Positions 37,774 through 48,105 are shown, counted from the first letter of the stretch. The stretch: DNA of 64,000 nucleotides from Roseateles aquatilis (GCF_002205645.1 NZ_NIOF01000001.1:496001-560000), one strand, 5' to 3'. The notes: generated by a model not told the origin, from the sequence alone. Program-made: numbers and translations.

Positions 37774-38708
37774 ACACCAAGACCGACAAGAATCCGATCG
37801 ACCCGACCGACCAGCGCGCCGCCGGAGCACCTGGCCGCGCCGCCGGCGCGCCCGCGGCCTCGACGCCCGAGCAGTACGTGCAGCAGAAGGCTGCCGCCAG
37901 CGGTTCGAGCTTCTATTACGCCTTCCTGTTCCTGCCCCCGACGCGGCGCGCGGCGATCACCGCGTTCTACGCCTTCTGCCGCGAGGTGGACGACGTGGTC
38001 GACGAGGTCACCGACCCCGGCGTCGCCGCGACCAAGCTGGCCTGGTGGCGCAAGGAGGTCCTGAGCGCCTTCGGCGGCCAGCCCTCGCATCCGGCGATGA
38101 AGGCCTTGATGCCGCATGTCCAGGACTACGACATCCGCGCCGAACACCTGATGGCCGTCATCGACGGCTGCCAGATGGACCTGGAGCAGACGCGCTACCT
38201 CGACTACGCCGGCCTGCAGCGCTATTGCCACCTGGTGGCGGGCGTGGTCGGCGAGGTCGCTTCGGGCATCTTCGGCCGCACCGATGCCGCCACGATCGCC
38301 TACGCCCACAAGCTGGGCCTGGCGATGCAGTTGACGAACATCATCCGCGACGTCGGCGACGACGCCCGCCGCGGCCGCATCTACCTGCCGGTCAGCGAGT
38401 TGCAACAGTTCGACGTCAAGGCGCACGAGATCCTCAAGCGCGACGCGCCCTGGGGCTACAGCGAGCGCTTCACCGCCTTGATGAAGTTCCAGGCCGATCG
38501 CGCGCACCGGCTCTACGACGAAGCCTTCGCGCTGCTGCCCGAGGCCGACCGCAAGGCGCAGAAGCCGGGGCTCATGATGGCCAACATCTACCGCACGCTG
38601 CTGCGCGAGATCGAGGCGGAGCACTTCCAGGTCCTGCAGCAACGCATCGCGCTGACGCCGCTGCGCAAGCTGTGGATCGCGATGAAGACGAACTGGCGCG
38701 GCCGCTGA
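37770..38708 (+). CDS. hpnD: Presqualene diphosphate synthase HpnD
   Basis: A 312-residue enzyme condensing two farnesyl diphosphates to presqualene diphosphate. The first Asp-rich motif is FCREVDDVVDEV and the second is LTNIIRDVGDDARRGRIYLP, followed by EL and a C-terminal YRTLLREIE. The first ~30 residues are Ala/Pro-rich and not part of the fold. Its ATG overlaps the hpnC stop as ATGA, so the two are translationally coupled. It is the middle gene of hpnCDE. Confidence 0.93.
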   Translation: MNTKTDKNPIDPTDQRAAGAPGRAAGAPAASTPEQYVQQKAAASGSSFYYAFLFLPPTRRAAITAFYAFCREVDDVVDEVTDPGVAATKLAWWRKEVLSAFGGQPSHPAMKALMPHVQDYDIRAEHLMAVIDGCQMDLEQTRYLDYAGLQRYCHLVAGVVGEVASGIFGRTDAATIAYAHKLGLAMQLTNIIRDVGDDARRGRIYLPVSELQQFDVKAHEILKRDAPWGYSERFTALMKFQADRAHRLYDEAFALLPEADRKAQKPGLMMANIYRTLLREIEAEHFQVLQQRIALTPLRKLWIAMKTNWRGR

Positions 38709-38741
38709 CGTGATGACACGCATGAGCGCCCGACGCCCGGC

Positions 38742-40070
38742 ATGAGCGTGCGGCTGGCCGTCGTCGGCGGCGGCTGGGCCGGACTGGCCGCGGCCGTGGA
38801 GGCGGTGTCGCTGGGCGCCGCGGTGACGCTGTTCGAGATGGCCCCGACGCTGGGCGGCCGGGCGCGCAGCCTCCCCGCCGGGCCGACCCCGGGGGACCAC
38901 GCCCTCGACAACGGCCAGCACATCCTGATCGGGGCCTACGCCGACACGCTGGCGCTGATGCGCCGCGTTGGCGCGAATCCGGACGAACTGCTGCTGCGTA
39001 TGCCGCTGCGGCTGCGTTATCCCGACCGCGAGACGCTGCGGTTGCCGCCCGGTCCGCCCGCCCTCGCCTTCCTGCGCGGCGTGCTCGGCTGCGGGGCCTG
39101 GGCGTGGGGCGACAGGCTGCGATTGCTCGTCGCCAGCACTGGTTGGACGATGCGCGGCTTCCGCTGCGATCCGGCCTCGACCGTCGCCGACCTGTGCGCG
39201 GACTTGCCGCGCGATGTCCGCGACGACCTGATCGATCCGCTGTGCGTCGCCGCGCTGAACACGCCCGCCGCACAGGCCAGCGCGCAGGTCTTCCTGCGGG
39301 TATTGAAGGACGCGTTGTTCACCGGCCCGGGCAGCGCCGACCTGCTGCTGCCCAGGCAGGGCCTGAGCGCGCTGCTGCCGGATCCGGCGCGCGCCTGGCT
39401 GCTCCAGCACGGCGCCACGGTCCGCACGGGGCGCGTCCAGCAACTGGCGGCGACGGGCCGCGGCTGGGCGGTCGACGGGGAGGCGTTCGACCTCGTCGTC
39501 CTTGCCAGCAGCTTGGGCGAAGCGGCGCGCCTCACGCGTGATCTCGCGCCCGCGTGGAGCGCCGTCGCCGGGGCGTTCGAGTTCCAACCCATCGTCACCA
39601 TCTACCTGGAAAGCGTCGGGTCGGCGCTGCCCGCGCCGATGGTCGCACTGCGCGAATCGGCGACGGAACCCGCCCAGTTCGCCTTCGACCTCGGTCAGCT
39701 CGGCCAGCAGCCGGGGCTGTTCAGCCTCGTCGTCAGCGGTGCGGGGCCCTGGATCGCGCAGGGCCTCGATGCCACCGGCGAGGCAGCGCGGGCGCAGGCG
39801 ATGCGTCGTCTCGCCTGGGCGACACCGCCGCGCATCGTGCGCGTCCTCAGCGAGAAACGCGCCACCTTCGCCTGCACGCCGAACCTGGCGCGTCCGCAAG
39901 CCTCGATCGCACCGGGACTGATGGCCGCTGGCGATTACCTCGCCGGCCCCTACCCCGCGACGCTCGAAGGCGCGGTCCGCAGCGGCCTGGCCGCCGCGCG
40001 TTCCGCATTGCAACAAAGTGGTCGCCCCGCGCCCCATCGAGGGGCAGTTGATGGACAAAAGCGACGGTAG
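38742..40070 (+). CDS. hpnE: Hydroxysqualene dehydroxylase HpnE
   Basis: A 442-residue FAD amine-oxidase-fold protein that reduces hydroxysqualene to squalene, the last step of the three-gene route. The dinucleotide-binding motif VVGGGWAGLAAAVEAVSLGA (~7-26) is followed by the second FAD contact LGGRARS, then DNGQHILIGAY, typical of HpnE and phytoene-desaturase relatives. The C-terminal AAGDYLAGPYPATLEGAVRS closes the FAD site. It starts 33 bases after hpnD. No squalene-hopene cyclase is in the window, so the product could feed hopanoids made elsewhere. Confidence 0.92.
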   Translation: MSVRLAVVGGGWAGLAAAVEAVSLGAAVTLFEMAPTLGGRARSLPAGPTPGDHALDNGQHILIGAYADTLALMRRVGANPDELLLRMPLRLRYPDRETLRLPPGPPALAFLRGVLGCGAWAWGDRLRLLVASTGWTMRGFRCDPASTVADLCADLPRDVRDDLIDPLCVAALNTPAAQASAQVFLRVLKDALFTGPGSADLLLPRQGLSALLPDPARAWLLQHGATVRTGRVQQLAATGRGWAVDGEAFDLVVLASSLGEAARLTRDLAPAWSAVAGAFEFQPIVTIYLESVGSALPAPMVALRESATEPAQFAFDLGQLGQQPGLFSLVVSGAGPWIAQGLDATGEAARAQAMRRLAWATPPRIVRVLSEKRATFACTPNLARPQASIAPGLMAAGDYLAGPYPATLEGAVRSGLAAARSALQQSGRPAPHRGAVDGQKRR

Positions 40071-40128
40071 GGATGGCTCTCGGTTTCGCCATGCAAAACC
40101 GTCGCGAAATCCTTCACAATCGTCCGCC

Positions 40129-40896
40129 ATGAAGTCCAAGGAGCTGCAGTCCCCCGCCATCCAGGTCCTGGAGCGCACCTTCGCGCTGCTGGATGTCCTG
40201 GCCCAGCATCAGGATCCGGTGTCGCTGAAGTTGATCAGCGAGACCACCGGCTTGCACCCGTCCACGGCCCACCGCATCCTCAACGACCTGACGCTGGGTC
40301 GCTTCGTCGATCGCCCGGAGGCCGGCAGCTACCGCCTCGGGATGCGGCTGCTGGAGCTGGGCAACCTGGTCAAGGCGCGGCTGGACGTGCGCGAGGCCGC
40401 CATCGGCCCGATGCGCGAGCTCCACAAGCTGACGCATCAGCCGGTCAACCTGTCGGTCCGCCAGGGTGACGAGATCGTCTACATCGAGCGGACCTACAGC
40501 GAGCGCAGCGGCATGCAGGTCGTGCGCGCGGTCGGCGGCCGGGCGCCGCTGCACCTGACCTCGGTCGGCAAGCTGTTCCTGGCCGGCGACGATCCCCAGC
40601 GCGTGCGCGCCTACGCCACGCGCACGGGGCTGTCGGGACACACCCGCAACAGCCTCACCGACCTGTCCCATCTGGAGCGCGAGATGGCGCTGGTGCGCCA
40701 GCGCGGCGTGGCCCGCGACGACGAGGAGCTGGAACTGGGCGTGCGCTGCATGGCCGCCGGCATCTACGACGATCAGGGCAAGCTCGTAGCGGGGCTGTCG
40801 ATCTCGGCGCCCGCCGACCGGCTGGAGGAAGGCTGGCTGCCCCGCTTGAAGGAAACGGCGACGCGGATCTCGGCGGCGCTCGGCTTCCGGGGCTGA
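40129..40896 (+). CDS. IclR-family transcriptional regulator
   Basis: A 255-residue regulator with an N-terminal winged helix (AIQVLERTFALLDVLAQH, SETTGLHPSTAHRILNDL, ~10-65) and a C-terminal effector domain (VGGRAPLHLTSVGKLFLAGD, GVRCMAAGIYDDQGKLVAGL). The effector is unknown; IclR regulators sense glyoxylate, aromatic or sugar-acid metabolites. I start at the ATG at 40129. It lies 58 bases after hpnE on the same strand but has its own terminator, so a role in squalene synthesis is not implied. Confidence 0.9.
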   Translation: MKSKELQSPAIQVLERTFALLDVLAQHQDPVSLKLISETTGLHPSTAHRILNDLTLGRFVDRPEAGSYRLGMRLLELGNLVKARLDVREAAIGPMRELHKLTHQPVNLSVRQGDEIVYIERTYSERSGMQVVRAVGGRAPLHLTSVGKLFLAGDDPQRVRAYATRTGLSGHTRNSLTDLSHLEREMALVRQRGVARDDEELELGVRCMAAGIYDDQGKLVAGLSISAPADRLEEGWLPRLKETATRISAALGFRG

Positions 40897-40944
40897 GCCC
40901 GGGGCCGGCACGCGCCGGCCGGCGCGGATCGGCCGGAAACGACA

Positions 40945-40969
40945 AAGCGGGCACGAAGCCCGCTTTTCC
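40945..40969 (+). terminator. Terminator after the iclR-type gene
   Basis: An 8-bp stem AAGCGGGC/GCCCGCTT with a 5-base loop is followed by TTTTCC. On the other strand it is preceded by the same stem and could also serve pbpG, which ends at 41018. Confidence 0.8.
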
Positions 40970-41017
40970 ATGGGTGCCCGGCGTCGCGGAGTCCCTGGCC
41001 TGGCGCCGGAGTCCGGC

Positions 41018-42088
41018 TTACTTCGCCAGGACCGTCGCCGCGGTGGGCGCCGACACCGTCGCCAGCGGCGAGCTCGTGCTGGTCAGCCACTTGCGCACCC
41101 GTTCCGCATCACCGATCCGCGAGTACTTCCCCGCCGAATCCAGGAACACCATGATCAGCTTGCGACCCGCCAGTTGCGCCTGCATCACCAGGCACTGCCC
41201 CGCTTCGTTGATGAAGCCGGTCTTCTGCAGGCCGATGTCCCAGTCCGACTTGCGCACCAGGCCGTTGGTCGTGCCGAAGCGGACCTGCTTGCGGCCCAGG
41301 GCCACGGTGTATTCAGGGGACGTCGACAGCTCGCGGATCAGCGGGAACTGATGCGCCGTCTTGACCAGCGCCGCCAGATCCTTGGCGCTGGACTGGTTGC
41401 GGCTGGACAGGCCGGTCGGCTCGACGTAATGGGTGTCCATCATGCCCAGCGACTGCGCCTTGGCGTTCATCGCCGCCACGAAGGCTTCCAGGCCGCCCGG
41501 GTAGTTCCGGCCCAGCGCATGCGCCGCGCGGTTCTCGGAGGACATCAGGGCCAGATGCAGCAACTCGCCGCGCGTCAGCGTGGTGCCGACGGCCAGACGC
41601 GAGCCGGTGAATTTCTCGGTGTCCTTGTCCTCGTCGCTGATGGTCAGCTTCTCGTCCAGCGACTGGTTCGCCTCGACGACGAGCAGCGCGGTCATCAGCT
41701 TGGTGATGGACGCGATCGGCAGCACCGCCTGCGGATTCTTGGAGAACAGGACCTCGTTGGTGTCCTGGTCGACGACGAAGGCGACGCTGGACTTCAGGTC
41801 GAGCGGATCTTCGGTGTCGTGCAGGCCGTACATCTGGCCGAAGGAGGGTTTGGCCGGGACGATCTCGCGGACCGGGGCGGCCGCGCGGGCCGCCACCTTG
41901 CGCGGGGACCGCGGGGCCGGTTTGGCCTTGCGCACGGTCTTCGCCTTGGCTTTGGAGGAAGACGACGCCGTCGCCGCCTGCGCCGGTTGAACCGGCGCGA
42001 GACTGGCGGTCAAGCCCGTCAGCAACATGACACCGCTGAGCGCGGCACCAGACAGCAATGTCGCAATGGTCTTCAATCCAGTCCCCAA
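41018..42088 (-). CDS. pbpG: D-alanyl-D-alanine endopeptidase (PBP7-type, S11 peptidase)
   Basis: A 356-residue periplasmic low-molecular-weight penicillin-binding protein that cuts peptidoglycan cross-links. A signal peptide ends near AQAA/TA (~38). A Lys/Ala-rich linker of ~40 residues follows, then the serine peptidase with S127-ITK130, the SEN motif (184-186) and KTG (289-291). The order and spacing fit PBP7/PbpG rather than a D,D-carboxypeptidase with a membrane tail. The 124 bases to the leuA stop upstream contain no gene. Confidence 0.9.
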   Translation of the reverse strand: MGTGLKTIATLLSGAALSGVMLLTGLTASLAPVQPAQAATASSSSKAKAKTVRKAKPAPRSPRKVAARAAAPVREIVPAKPSFGQMYGLHDTEDPLDLKSSVAFVVDQDTNEVLFSKNPQAVLPIASITKLMTALLVVEANQSLDEKLTISDEDKDTEKFTGSRLAVGTTLTRGELLHLALMSSENRAAHALGRNYPGGLEAFVAAMNAKAQSLGMMDTHYVEPTGLSSRNQSSAKDLAALVKTAHQFPLIRELSTSPEYTVALGRKQVRFGTTNGLVRKSDWDIGLQKTGFINEAGQCLVMQAQLAGRKLIMVFLDSAGKYSRIGDAERVRKWLTSTSSPLATVSAPTAATVLAK

Positions 42089-42212
42089 ATCAGTGGGCGC
42101 GAGTGTAGGGGATCACGGAAAGACCGGCAAGATCAAGGACTTAGTCCACTCTTTTAAAGTGTCCGAATCCGTGGCATCCGACGCGGCCCGAAGACCTTTG
42201 CCGGAGACCCTG

Positions 42213-43754
42213 TCAACCTTGGGCCGCGACCCGCTCCGTCTTGCTTTGCAGCTTGTTCAGAGCGCTCAAATATGCTTTGGCCGAGGCGACGACGATATCG
42301 GGGTCTGCCCCCACACCGTTCACCACGCGCCCCGCATGTTGCAGTCGCACCGTGACTTCTCCCTGCGATTCTGTGCTTCCGCTGGTGATGGCGCTGACGG
42401 AATACAGCAGCATTTCGGCCCCACTTTCGACCTTGCTCTCGATGGCCTTGAGGACCGCGTCGACCGGCCCGTTGCCGTCGCTCTCGGTGCGATGCTCGAC
42501 GTCGCCGGCCGAGAACACCACCTGCGCCTGGGGGCGCTCGCCGGTTTCGGAGCGCTGCGCCAGGGCCACCAGGCGGAAGTGCTCCTGGTCCTGCGTGACC
42601 GATTCATCCATGACCAGCGCGATGATGTCCTCGTCGAAGATCTCGGACTTGCGGTCGGCCAGGTCCTTGAAGCGGACGAAGGCGGCGTTGATCTCCGCCT
42701 CCGATTCCAGCACCACACCCAGCTCCTGCAGGCGCTGCTTGAACGCGTTGCGGCCGGACAGCTTGCCCAGCACGATGCGGTTGGCGCTCCAGCCGACGTC
42801 CTCGGCGCGCATGATCTCGTAGGTGTCGCGGGCCTTCAGCACGCCGTCCTGGTGGATGCCCGACGCATGCGCGAAGGCGTTGGCGCCGACCACGGCCTTG
42901 TTCGGCTGGACGACGAAGCCCGTCGTCTGCGACACCATCCGCGACGCCGGCACGATCTGCGAGGGATCGACGCGCACGTCCAGCCCGAAGTAGTCGCGGC
43001 GCGTCTTCAGCGCCATCACGACCTCCTCCAGGGAGCAGTTGCCCGCCCGCTCGCCCAGGCCGTTGATCGTGCATTCGATCTGTCGCGCACCGCCGATCTT
43101 CACGCCGGCCAGCGAGTTGGCCACCGCCATGCCCAGGTCGTTGTGGCAGTGCACGCTCCAGATCGCGCGGTCGGAGTTGGGGACGCGCTCGCGCAAAGTC
43201 CGGATGAACTCGCCGTAGAGCTCCGGGATCGCATACCCGACGGTGTCGGGGATGTTGATGGTGCGGGCGCCCTCCTTGATCACGGCCTCGACGACACGGG
43301 CCAGGAACTCCGGGTCGGACCGATAGCCGTCCTCGGGCGAAAACTCGATGTCGTCGGTCAGCGTGCGCGCGAAACGCACCGCCTGCGTGGCCTGCTCCAG
43401 CACCTGCTCGCGGCTCATGCGCAGCTTCTTCTCCATGTGGAGCTCGCTGGTCGCGATGAAGGTGTGGATGCGCGAGCGCGCCGCCCCCTTGAGCGCCTCG
43501 GCGGCGCGCGCGATGTCGCGGTCGTTGGCCCGCGCGAGCGAGCACACCGTGCTGTCCTTGATCGCCTCGGCGATCGCCCTCACCGCCTCGAAGTCACCCT
43601 GGCTGGAGGCGGCGAAACCAGCCTCGATCACGTCGACCTTGAGCCGCTCCAGTTGCCGCGCGATGCGCAGCTTCTCATCCTTGGTCATGGACGCGCCGGG
43701 CGACTGCTCACCATCGCGAAGGGTGGTGTCGAAGATGATCAACTGGTCGGTCAT
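42213..43754 (-). CDS. leuA: 2-isopropylmalate synthase, short form (LeuA type 1)
   Basis: A 513-residue enzyme condensing acetyl-CoA with 2-oxoisovalerate, the first step of leucine synthesis. Motifs: [12 protein letters not shown] at the start of the TIM barrel, [20 protein letters not shown] with the metal-binding His residues, and a C-terminal regulatory LeuA-dimer domain. I start at the ATG at 43754, next to [15 protein letters not shown]; the open frame further upstream reads through the stem-loop repeat and has no family resemblance. It lies 317 bases downstream of a second, longer leuA on the same strand. Homocitrate or citramalate synthase are less likely alternatives. Confidence 0.9.
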   Translation of the reverse strand: MTDQLIIFDTTLRDGEQSPGASMTKDEKLRIARQLERLKVDVIEAGFAASSQGDFEAVRAIAEAIKDSTVCSLARANDRDIARAAEALKGAARSRIHTFIATSELHMEKKLRMSREQVLEQATQAVRFARTLTDDIEFSPEDGYRSDPEFLARVVEAVIKEGARTINIPDTVGYAIPELYGEFIRTLRERVPNSDRAIWSVHCHNDLGMAVANSLAGVKIGGARQIECTINGLGERAGNCSLEEVVMALKTRRDYFGLDVRVDPSQIVPASRMVSQTTGFVVQPNKAVVGANAFAHASGIHQDGVLKARDTYEIMRAEDVGWSANRIVLGKLSGRNAFKQRLQELGVVLESEAEINAAFVRFKDLADRKSEIFDEDIIALVMDESVTQDQEHFRLVALAQRSETGERPQAQVVFSAGDVEHRTESDGNGPVDAVLKAIESKVESGAEMLLYSVSAITSGSTESQGEVTVRLQHAGRVVNGVGADPDIVVASAKAYLSALNKLQSKTERVAAQG

Positions 43755-43884
43755 GGTCGGGCTTCCTTGGGGCGGTGGCTCGTGTCGGTGGGGCGGTGGT
43801 CGTTTGGAGGTGCGTTCGGGCGAGCGGCTAGCGGTCTGGTCGCTCTGGCCAATCTGGCGGCCTGTCGACCGCACCACCGGGCGC

Positions 43885-43955
43885 GGCGAAGGAAGCCGGG
43901 GGGCGGCTTCCTCATAAGTCCCAAAATCGTCAGCCGCCCCCCGGCTCCCTTCGCC
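43885..43955 (-). repeat. Stem-loop repeat element, copy B
   Basis: A 24-base inverted repeat (43885-43908 with 43932-43955, 23 of 24 paired) encloses a 23-base loop. On the minus strand the loop starts GACGATTT and ends TATGAGGA, as in copy A at 12630-12701. It lies 117 bases after the stop of the upstream leuA and 131 bases before the downstream leuA start. The rest of this 317-base gap (43755-44071) shows no gene. Confidence 0.75.
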
Positions 43956-44071
43956 CACACACACCGCGCATCACGCCCTCCCAGACCGCGGACCGAGGTT
44001 CTCGACCTGGGGATCGCTTGTCGTGGGTGGCGGGCCTTGGCGTGTGCGCGTGGGTTCGCTTTGTCTCGATC

Positions 44072-45757
44072 TTAGGCGGTGACGCGGTCGGCGAGTTTCA
44101 GGATGCCGCGCTGCGCGGCACGGCGCAGGCCGGACACGATCGCCTTCAGCGACGCGGAAGCAATGTTGCCGTCCATGCCAACGCCAAACAACGTCGCCTC
44201 GCCCACGCGCAACTCCAGATAGGCCACCGCCTGCGCGTCGGCGCCGCTGCCCATCGCGTGCTCGTGGTAGTCGAGCACCCGGACCTGCGTCTTCAACACC
44301 TTGTTCAGGCCCTCGACGAACGCGTCGATCGGACCACTGCCCTGGCCGTCGATCTTGACCATGCGCACGCACAGGTCGGCCTGCGCGCTCACCGTCGTCT
44401 GGCCATCGGCGGCCGTGCCGATCTGCGGATGCAGCGCCGGCGCCTGCTTGACACCGTACTCGCGGTCGAAGATCTGCCACAGGTCCGCGGCGCCAAGCTC
44501 CTTGCCGTTCGTGTCCATCACGCCCTGGACAATCTGGCTGAACTCGATCTGCAGGCGGCGCGGCAGCTCGACGCCGTACTCGGCCTCGAGGAGGTAGGAG
44601 ATGCCGCCCTTGCCCGACTGGCTGTTGACGCGGATCACCGCCTCGTAGCTGCGGCCCAGGTCCTTGGGGTCGATGGGCAGGTAGGGGATCTCCCAAATGT
44701 CGTCCGCCTTGCGGGCCGCGAAGGCCTTCTTGATGGCGTCCTGGTGCGAGCCGGAGAACGAGGTGTAGACCAGCTCGCCCACATACGGATGCCGCGGATG
44801 GACCGGCAACTGGTTGCAGTGCTCGACGCAGCGGCGGATCTCGTCGATGTCGGAGAAGTCCAGCGCCGGATGGACGCCCTGCGTGTACAGGTTGAGCGCG
44901 ACATTCACCAGGTCGAGGTTGCCGGTGCGCTCGCCGTTGCCGAACAGGCAGCCCTCGACGCGATCGGCGCCCGCCATCAGCGCCAGCTCCGCCGCCGCCG
45001 TGCCGGTGCCCCGGTCGTTGTGCGGATGCACCGACAGGATCACGCAGTCGCGACGCTCGATGTGGCGGCCCATCCACTCGATCATGTCGGCGTAGATGTT
45101 GGGCGTCGAATGCTCGACCGTGGTCGGCAGGTTGATGATGATCTTGCGATCCGGCGTCGGTCCCCAGGCGGCGGTGACAGCGTCGACGACGCGCTTGGAG
45201 AAGGCCAGCTCGGTGCCCGAGAACATTTCCGGCGAGTACTCGAAGCGGAAGTCCGTCTCCGGCTGCCGCTCGGCCATCTCGCGGATCATCGCGGTGTGCG
45301 TGACGGCGAGGTCGACGATCTCGTCCTCGGTCATGTTCAGCACCACGCGGCGCATCACCGGCGCGACCGCGTTGTACAAGTGCACGATCGCGCGCCGGGC
45401 GCCGACCAGCGACTCGAAGGTGCGCGCGATCAGCGGCTCGCGTGCCTGCGTCAGCACCTGGATCGTGACGTCGTCGGGGATGTGCCCCTGCTCGATCAGC
45501 AGGCGGACAAAATCGAAGTCGGTCTGCGAGGCGGACGGGAAACCGACCTCGATTTCCTTGAAGCCGATCTTGACCAGCATCTGGAACATTCGCAGCTTGC
45601 GCTCGGCGTCCATGGGCTCGATCAGCGCCTGGTTGCCATCGCGCAGGTCGGTGCTCAGCCACAGCGGCGCCGTCGTGATCTGCGCATCGGGCCAGCGGCG
45701 GTCCGGGAGAGCGATGGGCGCGAAGGCGCGGTACTTGGTCTGCGGTTGCTTGAGCAT
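44072..45757 (-). CDS. leuA: 2-isopropylmalate synthase, long form (LeuA type 2)
   Basis: A 561-residue enzyme of the long LeuA form, with the same reaction as the downstream leuA. Motifs: [16 protein letters not shown] at the barrel start, [20 protein letters not shown] (metal-binding His), [11 protein letters not shown], and a C-terminal allosteric domain. The diverged RDGNQAL instead of RDGEQSPG separates the two forms. It is preceded by a leucine leader peptide and an attenuator, so transcription should fall when leucyl-tRNA is plentiful. It follows pssA on the same strand but has its own promoter. Confidence 0.93.
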   Translation of the reverse strand: MLKQPQTKYRAFAPIALPDRRWPDAQITTAPLWLSTDLRDGNQALIEPMDAERKLRMFQMLVKIGFKEIEVGFPSASQTDFDFVRLLIEQGHIPDDVTIQVLTQAREPLIARTFESLVGARRAIVHLYNAVAPVMRRVVLNMTEDEIVDLAVTHTAMIREMAERQPETDFRFEYSPEMFSGTELAFSKRVVDAVTAAWGPTPDRKIIINLPTTVEHSTPNIYADMIEWMGRHIERRDCVILSVHPHNDRGTGTAAAELALMAGADRVEGCLFGNGERTGNLDLVNVALNLYTQGVHPALDFSDIDEIRRCVEHCNQLPVHPRHPYVGELVYTSFSGSHQDAIKKAFAARKADDIWEIPYLPIDPKDLGRSYEAVIRVNSQSGKGGISYLLEAEYGVELPRRLQIEFSQIVQGVMDTNGKELGAADLWQIFDREYGVKQAPALHPQIGTAADGQTTVSAQADLCVRMVKIDGQGSGPIDAFVEGLNKVLKTQVRVLDYHEHAMGSGADAQAVAYLELRVGEATLFGVGMDGNIASASLKAIVSGLRRAAQRGILKLADRVTA

Positions 45758-45811
45758 GGAAGCGTTCCTGTTGGGTTCAGGGGGGCAACTCGCGGACTCT
45801 CCAGAAACAGA

Positions 45812-45843
45812 AACGGCCCGCTGCGAGTTGCATTCGGGCCGTT
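45812..45843 (-). promoter_or_regulatory. Leucine attenuator terminator of leuA
   Basis: On the minus strand a 9-bp perfect stem AACGGCCCG/CGGGCCGTT with a 14-base loop is followed by TCTGTTTCT, between the leader peptide and leuA. The loop contains GCAACTCGC, whose complement GCGAGTTGC lies downstream at 45785-45793. ACTCGCAGC also occurs both in the loop and inside the leader peptide. These give the alternative pairings expected of an attenuator. The exact antiterminator is not resolved. Confidence 0.75.
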
Positions 45844-45882
45844 GATCTGGGATGAGCGTCTGGATGGACGGACGTGCGCGAT

Positions 45883-45948
45883 CTAGCGAACCCGAAGGTC
45901 ACCTAGTAGTAGCAGCGCAATGCTGCGAGTCGCGGTCACGGACGTCAT
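45883..45948 (-). CDS. leuL: leuA leader peptide (leucine-rich)
   Basis: A 21-residue leader: [11 protein letters not shown], four leucines, then GDLRVR and stop TAG. The four tandem codons are CTG CTA CTA CTA; CTA is rare in such a GC-rich genome, so ribosomes should stall when leucyl-tRNA is short. The attenuator hairpin begins 40 bases after the stop. The start codon lies only eight bases beyond a strong -10 box, so the mRNA would be leaderless or nearly so. The gene is too short to be found by length, but position, codons and hairpin agree. Confidence 0.8.
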   Translation of the reverse strand: MTSVTATRSIALLLLGDLRVR

Positions 45949-45956
45949 GGTTGTCG

Positions 45957-45986
45957 AATATAGAGGGGCGGCGCGGGCAGCGTCAA
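45957..45986 (-). promoter_or_regulatory. Sigma-70 promoter of the leuL-leuA unit
   Basis: On the minus strand TTGACG (45981-45986) and TATATT (45957-45962) are spaced by 18 bases, close to consensus. The expected start of transcription is within 0-3 bases of the leader peptide ATG at 45948. Confidence 0.75.
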
Positions 45987-46021
45987 CGCCAGTGGGCGAA
46001 GGACCGCGCCGCGAGCATTCG

Positions 46022-46867
46022 CTATCGGTGAAGGCCGGCTTCATCGGGCTCGTCGGTCGACATCGCGATCACGCTCGCCGGCTTGCCCTTGGCGCGCCGC
46101 ACGGCATAGACGATGTAGCCCGAGATGCCGTAGGCGCAGAACACGCCGAACAGCACGCGCGGCGGATCGATGTTGATGGCCGCGATGGCCAGCATGATCA
46201 CGACCAGGACGATGAACGGCACCGAGCGCTTGAAGGTGATGTCCTTGAAGCTGTAGAACGGCGCGTTCGTCACCATCGTCAGGCCGGCGTACAGCGTGAA
46301 TCCGAAGGCCAGCCAGGCCAGCGCCGGATCGCGGTGAATGTCCTTGTAGCCGGCGCTGTCGAGCGCCCAGATCAGGCTCATCACCAGCGCCGCGGCGGCC
46401 GGGCTGGGCACGCCCTGGAAGAAGCGCCGGTCCACGACGCCGATGTTGGTGTTGAAGCGCGCCAGGCGCAACGCGGCACCGGCGATGTAGACGAAGGCCG
46501 CGAACCAGCCCCACTTGCCCAGGCCCTGCAACGCCCACGAGTACATGATCAGCGCGGGCGCCGCGCCGAAGGAGACCATGTCGGACAACGAGTCCATCTG
46601 CTCGCCGAAGGTGCTCTGCGTGTTGGTCATGCGCGCGACGCGGCCGTCCAGGCTGTCCAGCACCATCGCGGCGAAGATGCCGTAGACGGATTGCTCGAAG
46701 CGGCCACCGATGCCCATCACGATCGCGTAGAAGCCGCTGAACAGCGCCGCCAGCGTGAAGAGGTTGGGCAGCAGGTAGATGCCCTTGTGGCGAGGACGCT
46801 GCGGCTCGTGGACGTCGGGCTCGTCCTCGTCGAGCAGGTCCACGTTCTTGTTCTGGGGTGAATTCAT
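46022..46867 (-). CDS. pssA: Phosphatidylserine synthase (CDP-diacylglycerol-serine O-phosphatidyltransferase)
   Basis: A 281-residue membrane enzyme of the CDP-alcohol phosphatidyltransferase family that makes phosphatidylserine for phosphatidylethanolamine. The signature DSLDGRVARMTNTQSTFGEQ followed by MDSLSDMVSFG is complete, with the catalytic Asp residues. About eight hydrophobic segments follow, and an acidic N-terminal arm of ~28 residues precedes. It lies within the branched-chain amino-acid block after ilvC, as in other Burkholderiales, yet the ilvC terminator separates the two. Confidence 0.95.
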   Translation of the reverse strand: MNSPQNKNVDLLDEDEPDVHEPQRPRHKGIYLLPNLFTLAALFSGFYAIVMGIGGRFEQSVYGIFAAMVLDSLDGRVARMTNTQSTFGEQMDSLSDMVSFGAAPALIMYSWALQGLGKWGWFAAFVYIAGAALRLARFNTNIGVVDRRFFQGVPSPAAAALVMSLIWALDSAGYKDIHRDPALAWLAFGFTLYAGLTMVTNAPFYSFKDITFKRSVPFIVLVVIMLAIAAINIDPPRVLFGVFCAYGISGYIVYAVRRAKGKPASVIAMSTDEPDEAGLHR

Positions 46868-46900
46868 GGGGCGGGAGGATACCTTACGCCATCCGACGAA

Positions 46901-46932
46901 AAAGGCCGCGCCGGTGTGCCGGCGCGGCCTTT
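46901..46932 (-). terminator. Terminator between ilvC and pssA
   Basis: A perfect 14-bp stem AAAGGCCGCGCCGG/CCGGCGCGGCCTTT with a TGTG loop. On the minus strand it gives TTTTTCG after the stem. It lies 30 bases past ilvC and ends the ilvI-ilvH-ilvC transcript. Confidence 0.9.
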
Positions 46933-46962
46933 CGAGAACGACTTTCGTCGACTGGTTCCGGA

Positions 46963-48105
<1,143 letters not shown>

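Noticed and set aside
37584-40178. An 864-codon minus-strand open frame opposite hpnC, hpnD and hpnE
   Set aside because: It covers three genes with clear catalytic motifs, has low-complexity Arg/Ala/Gln composition and no plausible ribosome site.
43755-43964. A 70-codon N-terminal extension of the short leuA
   Set aside because: It reads through the 24-bp stem-loop repeat, is Pro/Arg-rich, and the family N terminus begins exactly at the downstream ATG.
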